Of a stretch of 64,000 nt of DNA, positions 53,519-62,768 are shown in pieces. The DNA comes from Clostridium manihotivorum. GTDB lineage: Bacteria; Bacillota; Clostridia; Clostridiales; Clostridiaceae. Within the stretch, counting starts at the first letter, position 1. Each line of letters begins with the position of its first letter. Under the pieces are notes generated by a model, which saw only the letters and a program-made list of their open reading frames with translations, had not been told where the DNA came from and made no database searches. Location of the stretch: assembly GCF_004015185.1 (NCBI RefSeq), contig NZ_CP025746.1:4791776-4855775 (forward strand), in the 5' to 3' direction. The translations under genes were made by a program, and so were the position numbers.

Positions 53519-54040
53519 TTATCTATCAGTAGATCCTGCCAAGACCTTTCTAAAATCTTTTCTAGTAGCCTTTGATATGGCTTCAACTAATACGTATGTT
53601 ATAGTACCATCAACGAAATGGTGGATTAAAGTACCTATAAAAACAGTAATTAGTATTCCCTTGAAATTAAAACCTGGAAAAGGCATAACTGCAAGTGATT
53701 CTAATGTAGCGTGAATTGGAGAAGTAAATGCTACTGTTTTTCCATAAGAAACACCTTTCTTAATCATAAGTGCTCCAGCAAGTCCAACAAATACATGCAT
53801 AAAAGCTCTTAAAACTACCCATATAGGTTTTCCTGCTATAAAGAATCCAATTGCATTACAGATACCAACTGCAATTGCTGCAAAAGGCGATACAAACATA
53901 CTTAGAAAAATAGGAACATGAGCTCCTAAAGTTGCTGTAAATGGTCCTAGAGTTATTGATGCGAAGCCAAAGGTAATAGGTATTAATATAGCTAGTGCTG
54001 CAAGTACTGCAATATAAGTTAAATTCTTAGTTTTATTCAT
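53519..54040 (-). CDS. ECF transporter S (substrate-binding) component
   Basis: 173 residues with about six transmembrane helices. The start NLTYIAVLAALAILIPITFG and the block LGPFTATLGAHVPIFLSMFV and PFAAIAVGICNAIGFFIAG are typical of vitamin S components, which bind a vitamin and dock on a shared EcfTAA' module. The substrate is not certain; a niacin-type S component is one possibility. Only the S gene is present here, as in group II systems. GGGAGATG precedes the ATG. Confidence 0.85.
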   Translation of the reverse strand: MNKTKNLTYIAVLAALAILIPITFGFASITLGPFTATLGAHVPIFLSMFVSPFAAIAVGICNAIGFFIAGKPIWVVLRAFMHVFVGLAGALMIKKGVSYGKTVAFTSPIHATLESLAVMPFPGFNFKGILITVFIGTLIHHFVDGTITYVLVEAISKATRKDFRKVLAGSTDR

Positions 54041-54378
54041 AGTAATTCATCTCCCTTTAGTGTATATACATCAGTATACAATAATAATAAGCATCAGTAA
54101 ATAATTTATTTTACTATAAATGTATAGCTGTGCTTCTTCATAATAAAATTTATATTTTCAAATTAAAATGGTATATCTTTAATAACATTTATAAAACCAA
54201 GTTCTTAAGCACTTAAGTATAAATCTTTACTTTTTGATTAAACTATGAAATGAATATAACTTTATATATAGTATCTTCTAGTATCAATATAAATATTAGA
54301 GCTGAACGTAGAAAATTTATGGATTGTATATAAAGATGTTCCACCTATTTTTAAGATCTATTATATAAAGGAGTGATG
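54041..54378. other. Divergent promoter region with a short inverted repeat and a family 2 fragment
   Basis: TGTATA...TATACA (about 54060-54080), just upstream of the ECF gene, could be an operator for a vitamin-responsive repressor. A shortened family 2 copy lies at 54127-54178 (TTCTTCATAATAAAATTTAT). No gene seen. Confidence 0.45.
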
Positions 54379-54846
54379 ATGCATATGTCTATTCAAGCTC
54401 CACCAAAAGAAATAGTGATAGAATTAAACCGTGTATTAAAAGGAACTCAAATGGGCCTTGAAGCCTTTGAAAATCTTCAAAAAAAAGCAAAAGATAATAG
54501 TTTAAAACAAATTTTCTTACAAGTTCAAGCTACCTACCTAATGCATAGCAATATACTAAAAGAAAGAATTAATCAACTTGGAGGCGTTCCAAAAGAACAG
54601 GTAGGACTTATAGGAACATTATCTCAAATATATGAAAACATAAAGAATTTAACTGTTGATTCAGATGAACAAGTTCTTAATGAAGCCTACAAGGCTTGCA
54701 AAACCGGTTTTACTATGGGAGATAGATTTATAGAAGATAATGATAACCTAGATTCAACCAGTCGAGAGATCATTGAAAAAATAATTCAAGACAATAAGGA
54801 TCTTGCTCAGATATTTTTAAACAAAATAAGTCAAAGTAAGTTTTAG
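54379..54846 (+). CDS. PA2169/DUF2383-type four-helix-bundle protein
   Basis: 155 residues. Four helices, with IELNRVLKGTQMGLEAFENL, then QVQATYLMHSNILKERINQL, fit the ferritin-like DUF2383 (PA2169) family. Function unknown; stress-related roles have been suggested by analogy with ferritin-like proteins. AAAGGAG with ATG 54379; ATG 54385 is an equal alternative. Confidence 0.8.
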   Translation: MHMSIQAPPKEIVIELNRVLKGTQMGLEAFENLQKKAKDNSLKQIFLQVQATYLMHSNILKERINQLGGVPKEQVGLIGTLSQIYENIKNLTVDSDEQVLNEAYKACKTGFTMGDRFIEDNDNLDSTSREIIEKIIQDNKDLAQIFLNKISQSKF

Positions 54847-54944
54847 CATAATTTCATTTTTACTGTTTCCCATAAATAGCTACTGAAAAGCGCTTATATT
54901 CCTAGGTTGAGCTAAGGAAAAACTTAAATTTCTCTATAAAGTAA

Positions 54945-54982
54945 AAAAATAGGACTCAGCATTTTTGCTAAGTCCTATTTTT
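54945..54982 (-). terminator. Terminator of the peptide deformylase gene
   Basis: AAAAATAGGACT/AGTCCTATTTTT stem, T-run on the minus strand, 5 bases past the stop. Confidence 0.85.
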
Positions 54983-54986
54983 CAAA

Positions 54987-55472
54987 CTATTCTTCTTCTT
55001 CTTCTTCTTCATCAACAAGCTCATACATTTCAATAGCTTGATCAACGTACATTATTCCATCTAAATGATCTATCTCATGACAGAAGCATCTTGCCAAAAG
55101 TCCAGTTGCTTCATACTCAACAACCTTACCTTTTTCGTTAAGAGCCTTAACGCTAACCTTTTTAGGTCTTTCTACTAGTCCCTCATAGCCAACGTAGCTT
55201 AAGCACCCCTCATAGCCTTCTTCTTTACCTTCTCTTTTAGTTATCTCTGGATTTATTAAAACAATTGGCTCAGAGCCATCTCTTAAATCTATAAATACCA
55301 CTCTTTTATTTACTGCTATCTGAGGAGCAGCAAGTCCTACTCCATCTACTGAGTATAAAGTATCCTTTAAATCCTTAACAAGAGCTAATACTTCTCCGTT
55401 TATTTCTTTAACAGGTGTTGATATTTTTTTTAAATGCTCATCACCTAATTGAACTATCTTTCTAATTGCCAT
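54987..55472 (-). CDS. def: Peptide deformylase
   Basis: 161 residues. All three motifs are present: GVGLAAPQI, EGCLS and HEIDHLDG (metal-binding His pair and catalytic Glu). It removes the formyl group from nascent proteins. The extreme C-terminus is a run of glutamates (DEEEEEEE) coded by a (TTC)n tract, a potential slippage site. ATG 55472 follows AAAGGAG. Apparently a monocistronic unit. Confidence 0.95.
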   Translation of the reverse strand: MAIRKIVQLGDEHLKKISTPVKEINGEVLALVKDLKDTLYSVDGVGLAAPQIAVNKRVVFIDLRDGSEPIVLINPEITKREGKEEGYEGCLSYVGYEGLVERPKKVSVKALNEKGKVVEYEATGLLARCFCHEIDHLDGIMYVDQAIEMYELVDEEEEEEE

Positions 55473-55582
55473 AAAGGTAACTCCTTTCAAAATCTATCTA
55501 AAAACATTATTACACACGGAAGCTAAATACTTCAACTAAAATTTATAGATTCCAAGAAGTCACCAATATTATGACTTTATAT

Positions 55583-55635
55583 AAATGTACCACTTCATAT
55601 TAAAATTTATATTTCAAATGAAGTGGTAGCACTTT
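55583..55635. repeat. Family 2 repeat, internally deleted copy
   Basis: ATGTACCACTTCATA and TGAAGTGGTAGCA around a shortened centre, between def and the DUF4097 operon. Confidence 0.6.
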
Positions 55636-55653
55636 AAATTACAATTACTCCAA

Positions 55654-56928
55654 TTAATTTATACTTATGGAGCCATTCTTTGTTTCCATCATGAACAAGT
55701 ATTTGCCGCCGTTTATTTCCCCACCTAAGGTGCTATTTCTATTTTTATTATCACCAGAAAGTCCTAAACCATTAGTAATAGAGCCGTTTCTTGAAGAGCA
55801 ATTAAACTTTGCTGATTGATCCTTAACTATCTTAGTGTTTATACTTCCATAATTGCTATATATAGTTACATCTCCCTCTATAGGCTTATTACAATCAACT
55901 TTAATCGTACCATTGTTAGCTTCAACATTTAGTCCCTTTGAAGGATTGATAAGAGTCACATCTCCATATTTGCTAGTAACCTTAGCAAATCCACCTATAT
56001 TCTTTCCTGTAAAAGCTCCATTTGACCCTTTGAAGTCTATATCATCAATTATGTTTTCTGCATTGGTAGCCCCATAAGCATTTGAAGCGGTAATTTTTCC
56101 TTTTATATTAAAGAGGTTAATATCACCATTATTGCAGCTTAGTTGAAGATTTCCTTCTAGAGTATCTATCTTAACTGATCCATACTTATTAGTTATTTCT
56201 GTATTTCCTTTAACATTTGTTATATTAGTACTACCATTGGATTGACTACTCTTGCCATCACTAGATATGTTTGATATTGACACATCGCCATACGCACTTT
56301 CAACATCATATCTTACTGAAGCAGGAAGTTTTATTGTATAATCAACTTTTCTTACAGCTCCATCTTTTCCAGATTGATTGCTTGTACTTACTACTAAGTC
56401 CTCGCCATCTGCAAACTGAATTGCCTGCTTTTGCAGATCACTAATAGTCGACTCATCATTATATGCTATGACTATATTAGCCTCAACCTGTATCTTATCA
56501 CTATCACTTTTATCGATTGAAACTTTCCCTTGTTTGTTTTCTATAGTTATTGACTTCTTTCCTTGAAACTCCATTTTATTAGACACAGTCTTTTCATTAC
56601 TATAAGAGTTAAAGGATAATCCATCCCAATTTAGAAATGCACCTTTATTTCTTGCAGCAAAGCTTATTCCACTACCAACAAATACGAAAATTACTATTAG
56701 TACAGCTATAAAAACGCTCTTACCATCAACAGTTACTGTTATATTGGAGTTTCCTGCTAAGAATGCACCTACTACTAATTCTATCCCTAGACATATTATT
56801 AAAACGGGCCACCATTTTTCTAACATCTCAAAATAGTAAAGACTTTGTATCCTTGCAATTATAAGCAGTACCCCTAGTAAAATAAGTCCAATACCTGCAG
56901 AAAGCCTTCCAATCTTCCATTGTTTCAT
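55654..56928 (-). CDS. DUF4097-type putative adhesin with N-terminal membrane region
   Basis: 424 residues. Three transmembrane helices at the N-terminus (IGRLSAGIGLILLGVLLIIA, WWPVLIICLGIELVVGAFLA, FIAVLIVIFVFVGSGISFAA), of the LiaF/DUF5668 type. From residue 120 onward comes a right-handed beta-helix-like series (VDYTIKLPASVRYDVESAYG, then SISNISSDG, NLQLSCNNGDINLFNIKGKI), as in DUF4097. Such proteins often accompany envelope-stress systems; no sensor is encoded here. Two bases separate it from the upstream gene: an operon. Confidence 0.85.
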   Translation of the reverse strand: MKQWKIGRLSAGIGLILLGVLLIIARIQSLYYFEMLEKWWPVLIICLGIELVVGAFLAGNSNITVTVDGKSVFIAVLIVIFVFVGSGISFAARNKGAFLNWDGLSFNSYSNEKTVSNKMEFQGKKSITIENKQGKVSIDKSDSDKIQVEANIVIAYNDESTISDLQKQAIQFADGEDLVVSTSNQSGKDGAVRKVDYTIKLPASVRYDVESAYGDVSISNISSDGKSSQSNGSTNITNVKGNTEITNKYGSVKIDTLEGNLQLSCNNGDINLFNIKGKITASNAYGATNAENIIDDIDFKGSNGAFTGKNIGGFAKVTSKYGDVTLINPSKGLNVEANNGTIKVDCNKPIEGDVTIYSNYGSINTKIVKDQSAKFNCSSRNGSITNGLGLSGDNKNRNSTLGGEINGGKYLFMMETKNGSISIN

Positions 56929-56930
56929 AA

Positions 56931-57671
56931 TTAATCCTCCCTGCTGATATCCTTTGGTTTTCCCATAAATAACATCTTAATACCAAAGCCTATTAATACT
57001 ACAGAAGATAAAATAACTTTAGTATAATCTCTTATCATGTACTCAATTCTAGTGTCTACAAACTGACCTAAGAATCTGTTGCCAAGAGTAATAATACCTG
57101 CTGCTATGAATATAAATCCAAGAATCTTTACCCAATTCTCAAACCACTTACCTGAAAAGTTTATTTCTGCAATACCGTTTGTTGCTCTTACATTCATCAA
57201 ATCAAGAATGGAATAAATTATTACTGCTGGCACTCCAATTTTTAATATATCGATATTTACTAAGGATGAAATAACATAAATTACTAAAAACACACAAAAT
57301 AATTTCTGTCCTTTCTCTTTTTCCCCTAGATAAAGTTGACCTAAACCTGGAAGTACTGAAAGCATATATGCTATAAGCTTTCTATCTGCCTCAATATTAT
57401 TTTCGTCAGCTAAATTGATCATTCCTTTGTTTATCTTATCAGCATTGATCATACAATCTAGTATGTTAAATGCCCATAATATAGGTATTGCAGCATTAAA
57501 TACCCTGCCATAGTCGCCTATCATGTCATAGGATCTATCCAAGAAGCCTACTGTAAATAGATAAGATAATAAACCTCCTAGAAAAATTAAACCTCTATTA
57601 TTTTCTCCTAAGTATATGTGTCCAAGTCCTGGGATAAATGAAAGAAAAAATGCCTTTGTTTTACTTTTCAT
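56931..57671 (-). CDS. Multi-pass membrane protein with two GLGxxYLGE repeats
   Basis: 246 residues, about six helices. Two copies of a similar unit: FFLSFIPGLGHIYLGENNRG and YMLSVLPGLGQLYLGEKEKG, each followed by a hydrophobic pair, so it looks like an internal duplication (TM2-like). First gene of an operon with the DUF4097 gene. TAGGAGG precedes the ATG. Function unknown. Confidence 0.8.
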   Translation of the reverse strand: MKSKTKAFFLSFIPGLGHIYLGENNRGLIFLGGLLSYLFTVGFLDRSYDMIGDYGRVFNAAIPILWAFNILDCMINADKINKGMINLADENNIEADRKLIAYMLSVLPGLGQLYLGEKEKGQKLFCVFLVIYVISSLVNIDILKIGVPAVIIYSILDLMNVRATNGIAEINFSGKWFENWVKILGFIFIAAGIITLGNRFLGQFVDTRIEYMIRDYTKVILSSVVLIGFGIKMLFMGKPKDISRED

Positions 57672-57850
57672 TTGATAATTCCTCCTATCAAAGCTTATAC
57701 TCCTATAATAAATATAAAAACTTAAGATTATAGTTAATAAATTCTTAACTTTTTCTTAATCCTTATTTTAATTTAAAATATAGCAGAAACAAATATATAT
57801 ATACTAAATTTTACCATAAATCTTATATTTAAACCAATGCCTCAAAATTA

Positions 57851-58050
57851 TGCTCTGTTAAAGTGACCTGTTGAAATTAAGTTACTAGTCATCCGATGCT
57901 TTAATTATAGATATATCACTTCGTAATAAATGTACATTTTAAATTAATTAACCAAAACCTGTAAGTTTTTTTCAAAATAGTTTAAGTATCGAAGCGACCC
58001 ATCTGTTTATCTATAGCTTATGCAAAGAATTAATATAATTTTGCCAGATT
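57851..58050. mobile_element. Decayed family 3 MITE, inverted orientation, with nested family 2 copy
   Basis: GCTCTGTTAAAGTGACCTG, TTGAAATTAAG and GTCATCCGATGCT form the right-hand end read backwards. A family 2 copy (57909-58004, AGATATATCACTTCG...) is nested inside, and AAAGAATTAATATAATTTTG matches the passenger of the 26120 element. The other tip is missing. Confidence 0.7.
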
Positions 58051-58082
58051 TAAGTATAAATAAAAAATTATAATTTCCTGTA

Positions 58083-58106
58083 CAAAAAAAGCAGCTAGGC
58101 CTGCTA
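58083..58106 (-). terminator. Terminator of the 49-residue gene
   Basis: AGCAG/CTGCT stem with a GCCTAG loop and seven T on the minus strand. Confidence 0.7.
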
Positions 58107-58131
58107 TTGCACAAGTCTAACTACTTATAAA

Positions 58132-58281
58132 TTACATATGTGGAGTTATTTCTTCTCTTTGAATTCTTTTTAGGTCTTTTAATCTTAGTCTAGTTTCATC
58201 CATGATTTTATCCCAGGACTCACCATCTATAATCATCTTTTTAGCAACTTCATATGCATGATCTTTCTCGCTAACTCCCAT
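58132..58281 (-). CDS. Small protein of 49 residues, unknown function
   Basis: ATG 58281 has AAGGAGGG 8 bases upstream and the gene ends just before a terminator. The product reads MGVSEKDHAYEVAKKMIIDG, then ESWDKIMDETRLRLKDLKRI. It resembles the C-terminal helical tail of Rpn/PD-(D/E)XK transposase-like proteins (AKKMxxxGxxxxxIxxxTxL). It could be a fragment of such a gene or an independent small protein; the good expression signals favour the latter. Confidence 0.6.
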   Translation of the reverse strand: MGVSEKDHAYEVAKKMIIDGESWDKIMDETRLRLKDLKRIQREEITPHM

Positions 58282-58557
58282 GACTTACCCTCCTTATTAA
58301 TTAAATAACCCTATCTCTGAATTTATATCCTTCACTACTAATGATAAATAATTTAAATTCTTGGCTATTTTTTAGATGTTGTTTGGATTAAGAGTTATAT
58401 TGAAAATGTATAAACACTTAATTTAAACACTGAACCTTTAATATCATCTAAGTTTTTAATAGATATTCTAAAGTTATAGGTATTTGGGATATATTTATTT
58501 TGCTTTATATAGAGGGATCATATTCGTTGAAATTATTGTTAAGGTTGCTTGTATTAT

Positions 58558-58654
58558 AGAAGTTCCTCTTAGTATTAAAGTTTATATTATCAAATTCTCC
58601 TCTCAGAACATAGAGGAGTTTTAAAAATAGATTTATGATTGAAGTAGTACATCT
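58558..58654. repeat. Family 2 97-bp palindromic repeat next to metF
   Basis: Inner arms TTATCAAATTCTCCTCT and AGAGGAGTTTTAAAAA, right end TGAAGTAGTACATCT. It ends 2 bases before the metF stop, so it is in the metF 3' untranslated region. The rest of 58282-58557 is gene-free. Confidence 0.75.
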
Positions 58655-58656
58655 CT

Positions 58657-59541
58657 CTATATAGCCTCTTTATTAATGTGATTAATTAATGAAGAAATGC
58701 TTGTAGTTATTTTATTTGCTATATATGGATTATTCATTGTATAAAGATGAATGCCATTTACTCCACTAGAAACTAGATCAACAATTTGTTCTGTAGCATA
58801 AGCAATTCCTGCATCTCTTAAGGCTTCTGGATTATATTCATATTTATCCATTATTTTTATAAACTTTTCTGGGAGATATGCGCCTGATAAAGATGCAATT
58901 CTCTCTATTTGCTTCTTATTAGTAACTGGCATAATACCAGCTTGTATAGGCACATTTATACCCTTTTTATAGGCTTTGTCTAAGAAATTATAATAAAGAC
59001 TATTATCAAAAAACAATTGAGATATTAAGAAATCTGCTCCTGCATCAACTTTGTTTTTTAAATGCATTATATCTTTATCTATATTATCACTTTGTATATG
59101 TCCTTCAGGATAACAGGCTGCTCCCAAACATACATTTCCTCTTTCCTTTAAGTATTCTATAAGCTGATATGCATACTTATAGCTGTCCTCAAGATTTTGT
59201 TCTCCATTTACATCTCCTCTAAGTGCTAATATATTTTTCACGTTATTTTTATTCAAACTATCTACAATCTTAGTTATCTTTTCTTCGTCAGAGTTTATAC
59301 AAGTAAGATGAGCCAGAGCTTCTATACCATACTTATTTTTAACTAAAGAACTCAACTCGCAGGTCCTATTATTGTTTACACTGCCACCAGCACCGTAAGT
59401 TACACTTATGTAATCTGGATTTAGAATCGCTAACTCCTCAATAGTCTTGTACACCGTATCAATTGGTGATGTTAATTTTGGAGGGAATATTTCAAAAGAG
59501 TATACTAATCTTTTCTGTTTAAATAAATCTTTTATAAACAT
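58657..59541 (-). CDS. metF: Methylenetetrahydrofolate reductase
   Basis: 294 residues. YSFEIFPPKL, YISVTYGAGGS, ALAHLTCI, NILALRGD, AACYPEGH and DAGADFLISQLFFDN are the MetF motifs (FAD-TIM barrel). It reduces methylene-THF to methyl-THF, feeding methionine synthesis. A SAM-I riboswitch and terminator lie in its leader, so high SAM shuts it off. AAAGGAAG precedes the ATG. Confidence 0.95.
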   Translation of the reverse strand: MFIKDLFKQKRLVYSFEIFPPKLTSPIDTVYKTIEELAILNPDYISVTYGAGGSVNNNRTCELSSLVKNKYGIEALAHLTCINSDEEKITKIVDSLNKNNVKNILALRGDVNGEQNLEDSYKYAYQLIEYLKERGNVCLGAACYPEGHIQSDNIDKDIMHLKNKVDAGADFLISQLFFDNSLYYNFLDKAYKKGINVPIQAGIMPVTNKKQIERIASLSGAYLPEKFIKIMDKYEYNPEALRDAGIAYATEQIVDLVSSGVNGIHLYTMNNPYIANKITTSISSLINHINKEAI

Positions 59542-59724
59542 ATATAATCTTCCTTTTCAATATTATTTAATAAATTTTCTTTTTTATTCTTTCTTCTTTA
59601 TGCACTTTTAGTCCATAGAATCATACTTATCCAAAACTTTATCCAAGATAAATCTCCTAGAAAAAGACAAGTTTTTTTATTATAATTTTCCCACAGTTTT
59701 ATATTTGATGATGGATTATTCAAA

Positions 59725-59757
59725 AATAAAAAAACCTAGAGAATATACCTCTAGGTT
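59725..59757 (-). terminator. SAM-riboswitch-controlled terminator
   Basis: AACCTAGAG/CTCTAGGTT stem followed by seven T on the minus strand, immediately after the aptamer. Confidence 0.9.
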
Positions 59758-59770
59758 AAATCCAAAGTAT

Positions 59771-59950
59771 ATCCTATCTTCCAGTAAAAACTGCAGGATT
59801 TAGCACCTTTATATTTCTAGCTTCTATAGTCTGATAGCTTATATATTCTATATATACAATATAAAATATGTAAGCTAAGTCTATCAAAAAACCTGTATAT
59901 AAGGTTGCCGGGTTTCATAGGGCCAGTCCCTCCACCACTCTTGATAAGAA
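59771..59950 (-). ncRNA. SAM-I (S-box) riboswitch upstream of metF
   Basis: On the minus strand the aptamer opens TTCTTATCAAGAGTGGTGGA (59950 downward), then GGGACTGGCCCTATGAAACC and CGGCAACC, and after a long variable P3/P4 region GGTGCTAAATCC and GGAAGATAGGA, closing helix P1 with TTCTTATC. These are the conserved S-box blocks in order. It is followed by a terminator and, 184 bases later, metF. Confidence 0.95.
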
Positions 59951-60217
59951 TGAATATTCAGTTTTAATTACTTTATTATATATTATTAATAAATTTATGT
60001 AAATGACTTTGTTATAAGTATCCGTAAAAGTCATATCTAACTACAAAAAGCTTTATTGATATTCCTATTATTATAATACTATATTTTATTTATTTTATAC
60101 CTAGTATATTAATTTATAATTCCCTACGAAAAAGACAAACTTTTTCATTATAATTCTGTGAGGACTTTAGGATTCATTGAGGACTCCTCAATGGATAAAA
60201 AGATTAACTACATATAA

Positions 60218-61171
60218 CTATAACCTTAACAATAATATTAATATAGAAATAAGACTTAGACATGTACTTATTAAGCATATATATGAAACTACCTGTCTTG
60301 TATTCATGCCCTTTTGTTCAAGTCTATAATGTATCTGACTTCTATCAGCTTGATAAACTGGTTTACCTTCTATAAATCTCTTAAATATAACAAATAAATT
60401 ATCAAATATAGGTACTCCTAAAGCTAAAAATGGTATAAATATAGACATGACTGTAGCTTGCTTAAAGGCACCATCTAAAGCTATTATTGCTAGCGTAAAT
60501 CCTATAAAGTTAGCTCCAGAATCTCCCATAAATATTCTTGCTGGATGCCTATTGTATTTTAAGAAACCAAGTATTGAACCCACTAAAATTATAGCCATCA
60601 AAGCAGAATCTGTTTGGCCTTTTGCCAATGCCACTACAAAAAGTGTTGTGGCTGATATAGCAGATATTCCTCCAGCTACTCCATCCATACCATCAGACCA
60701 ATTGATAACAGTTGTAACACCAAATATCCAAGTGATAGTAAGTAAATACCTAAGTATAGTTGGCAACTCCACATAACTTCCATTGAAAGGATTTGTTATG
60801 CCATTAAAAACTATTCCTGACTTGTATACTAATGTAGCTGCTAACACTTGAATAATTACTCTTGGAAGAATCATGAATTCTTTTCCTCTTGTTTTGTAAT
60901 AGTCATCTAATAAACCAATGCTTAAAATCATAATAGATGAAATAAACAAATATAAGCTTCCGATTCTATCGTTTTTAACCAGTAAAAAGTATCCTATAAA
61001 AAAACCTATGAACATAGCCACTCCGCCGATTATAGGAATAGGCCTATCATGTATTTTCCTCTTGGTAGGTTTATCAGTAAATTCTATTTTTTCAGCAATC
61101 TTCATTAAGGATGGAATTATAAGTACTACAATTAAGGAAGATACTATAACTCCTATAATATAATTAAACAT
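60218..61171 (-). CDS. MraY/WecA/TagO-like polyprenyl-phosphate sugar-1-P transferase
   Basis: 317 residues, about ten transmembrane helices. Conserved loops: FTDKPTKRKIHDRPIPIIGG, GLLDDYYKTRG (Asp pair), NWSDGMDGVAGG, KYNRHPARIFMGDSGANF and ADRSQIHYRLEQKG with the basic HxxR-type motif. It transfers a HexNAc-phosphate to undecaprenyl phosphate, starting teichoic acid or surface glycan synthesis. ATG 61171 follows AAAGGAGAG. No other glycan gene is adjacent. Confidence 0.9.
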   Translation of the reverse strand: MFNYIIGVIVSSLIVVLIIPSLMKIAEKIEFTDKPTKRKIHDRPIPIIGGVAMFIGFFIGYFLLVKNDRIGSLYLFISSIMILSIGLLDDYYKTRGKEFMILPRVIIQVLAATLVYKSGIVFNGITNPFNGSYVELPTILRYLLTITWIFGVTTVINWSDGMDGVAGGISAISATTLFVVALAKGQTDSALMAIILVGSILGFLKYNRHPARIFMGDSGANFIGFTLAIIALDGAFKQATVMSIFIPFLALGVPIFDNLFVIFKRFIEGKPVYQADRSQIHYRLEQKGMNTRQVVSYICLISTCLSLISILILLLRL

Positions 61172-61249
61172 TAAAATCTCTCCTTTTATCCTAAGACACA
61201 ACAATATTATATAATATTCTTAAAGACATTCAAAGAAAATTTGGTTACA

Positions 61250-61286
61250 AAAAGAAAAAGAAAGGGTCTCATATAGAGCCCCATTT
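61250..61286 (-). terminator. Terminator after the 69-residue gene
   Basis: GGGGCTC with GAGACCC and a T-rich tail on the minus strand, touching the stop codon. Confidence 0.65.
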
Positions 61287-61495
61287 TAATCTATTCTTAT
61301 CCTTGCCTTCACTCCATTTTCTGATAACCCTTCTTTTAAAGATTTAGACAACTTTCCTAAGATCTGCTTCTTTACTTCTCGCTCCACCTGCTCTCTTACA
61401 AAGCTACTATTACCAAGCAAACTAGCAAATCCACCTTTATGTCTTTCTAATATTTCTGAATGATTAAGTATATCTATATCTATAACAATCCTCAT
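61286..61495 (-). CDS. Small protein of unknown function (69 residues)
   Basis: ATG 61495 follows TAGGAG. MRIVIDIDILNHSEILERHK then VEREVKKQILGKLSKSLKEG: a short strand and a long basic helix. No family recognised. Last in a run of minus-strand genes with the ArsR-type regulator 78 bases upstream. Confidence 0.65.
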   Translation of the reverse strand: MRIVIDIDILNHSEILERHKGGFASLLGNSSFVREQVEREVKKQILGKLSKSLKEGLSENGVKARIRID

Positions 61496-61573
61496 CACCG
61501 TTACTCCTATCACATAATATCTATATATGATATGAGAATATTTAATTTATGATTGTTAACTTTATGTAAATGC

Positions 61574-62146
61574 TTACTTTTTATCATCTTCCATCTTGCA
61601 TAATACTGAAAAGCCGTGGCAGGATATTGTTCCTTCTCGCTTGTTTTCATACTTAGCAAATAGTTCTCTTGTGATAGTATTAAGCTCATCGAACTCTTCC
61701 TTAGTTAAGTATAAAGTTCTTGAGGTAAGAGATATATTAAACTCATCGCTATGCTCTTCTATTCTTGAGCTGAGTGCACCAATTACATCAGTTCTAGAAT
61801 TTTGATAATAATCACTTACTAAATTAAGAACTTCTGATTTATAGATTTGTTTTGCCTGTTCACCTATATTTTCTCCAACAATCTCAAATCTATCAGCAGT
61901 AAGATAATAATATTTTGCAATTATCCCTTTAACTTCTTTTGTTCTAATTAGCTCGACAATACCTGCTTTCTCTAGCTTCTTTATGTGATAATGTACTTTA
62001 GCTGGTACTTCTCCTAGTTCATCAGCTATTTCCTTAACAGTTGCAGCATCTCCCCTATTTCTTAACAAAGTAAGTATTCTCAACCTATACGGATCCGAAT
62101 ACGCTTTGATTTGCTCTAAAGTGGTTAATTTAACCTTATCTTTCAT
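61574..62146 (-). CDS. ArsR-type winged-helix regulator
   Basis: 190 residues. TTLEQIKAYSDPYRLRILTL then GDAATVKEIADELGEVPAKV and HYHIKKLEKAGIVELI is an ArsR-like winged helix. The C-terminal 110 residues are helical with a final ISCHGFSVLCKMEDDKK carrying two cysteines, possibly a ligand site. ATG 62146 has GAGGTG upstream; the longer frame would overlap the preceding gene. It lies 25 bases after a membrane protein gene, suggesting they act together. Confidence 0.83.
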   Translation of the reverse strand: MKDKVKLTTLEQIKAYSDPYRLRILTLLRNRGDAATVKEIADELGEVPAKVHYHIKKLEKAGIVELIRTKEVKGIIAKYYYLTADRFEIVGENIGEQAKQIYKSEVLNLVSDYYQNSRTDVIGALSSRIEEHSDEFNISLTSRTLYLTKEEFDELNTITRELFAKYENKREGTISCHGFSVLCKMEDDKK

Positions 62147-62171
62147 TACTTTCACCTCTACTGGTTTATTG

Positions 62172-62768
62172 TCAATTTTCATCTTTAATTATAAGTTTGT
62201 CTGTCACATCTTCATCATGCTTACCATAAAACTTTATGTCTCCTAGACCTAACGCTTTTGATTCATGAAAATCTAAAATGTCTATAAAATAGGCTTCTTT
62301 AATATCCTTTTTAAACTGCTTATCATTTATAACTACAGTATAATACTTTGCTATATCTAAAGAATTAATTCCAAAAATTATATACTTTTGATTATTTTTT
62401 TCTTCACTAATCTTAAGTGCTCCAAATAGTGACTTACTGGATTCACCTTGCTCCATAGCCTTGGAGTGAAAAGTTGCGCCAGCATCAATAAATCTATTAA
62501 AATGCCATTTTTTAAAAGCAAAGAGGTTTGCATCATTAGACCCTTTTTTAGTAAACATTATATATTTATAATTTTCTTGTTCTTTTATTGTTAATATGTT
62601 AACATCATATCCAACAGTTTTTTCGATATAACTCTCAAAATCCTGCTCATTATCTTTCAGGCTTGAAGAGTAACCAGAAACACTTGTCCACAATAATACT
62701 GCAAAAGTGATGACTATAACTGATACTATAGTGAACAACAAAATCTTTTTAATATCTATTTTCCCCAT
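62172..62768 (-). CDS. Membrane-anchored protein of unknown function, paired with ArsR-type regulator
   Basis: 198 residues. One N-terminal transmembrane helix (ILLFTIVSVIVITFAVLLWT, residues 9-28); the remainder is predicted outside. TTAGGAG precedes the ATG. Segments KYIMFTKKGSNDANLFAFKK and KYYTVVINDKQFKKDIKEAY suggest a mixed alpha/beta domain. It shares a transcript with the regulator. Confidence 0.72.
   Translation of the reverse strand: MGKIDIKKILLFTIVSVIVITFAVLLWTSVSGYSSSLKDNEQDFESYIEKTVGYDVNILTIKEQENYKYIMFTKKGSNDANLFAFKKWHFNRFIDAGATFHSKAMEQGESSKSLFGALKISEEKNNQKYIIFGINSLDIAKYYTVVINDKQFKKDIKEAYFIDILDFHESKALGLGDIKFYGKHDEDVTDKLIIKDEN

Noticed and set aside
54989..55010. Trinucleotide repeat at the 3' end of def as a phase-variation switch
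   Set aside because: Length changes in whole triplets would only alter the number of terminal glutamates and cannot switch the frame.
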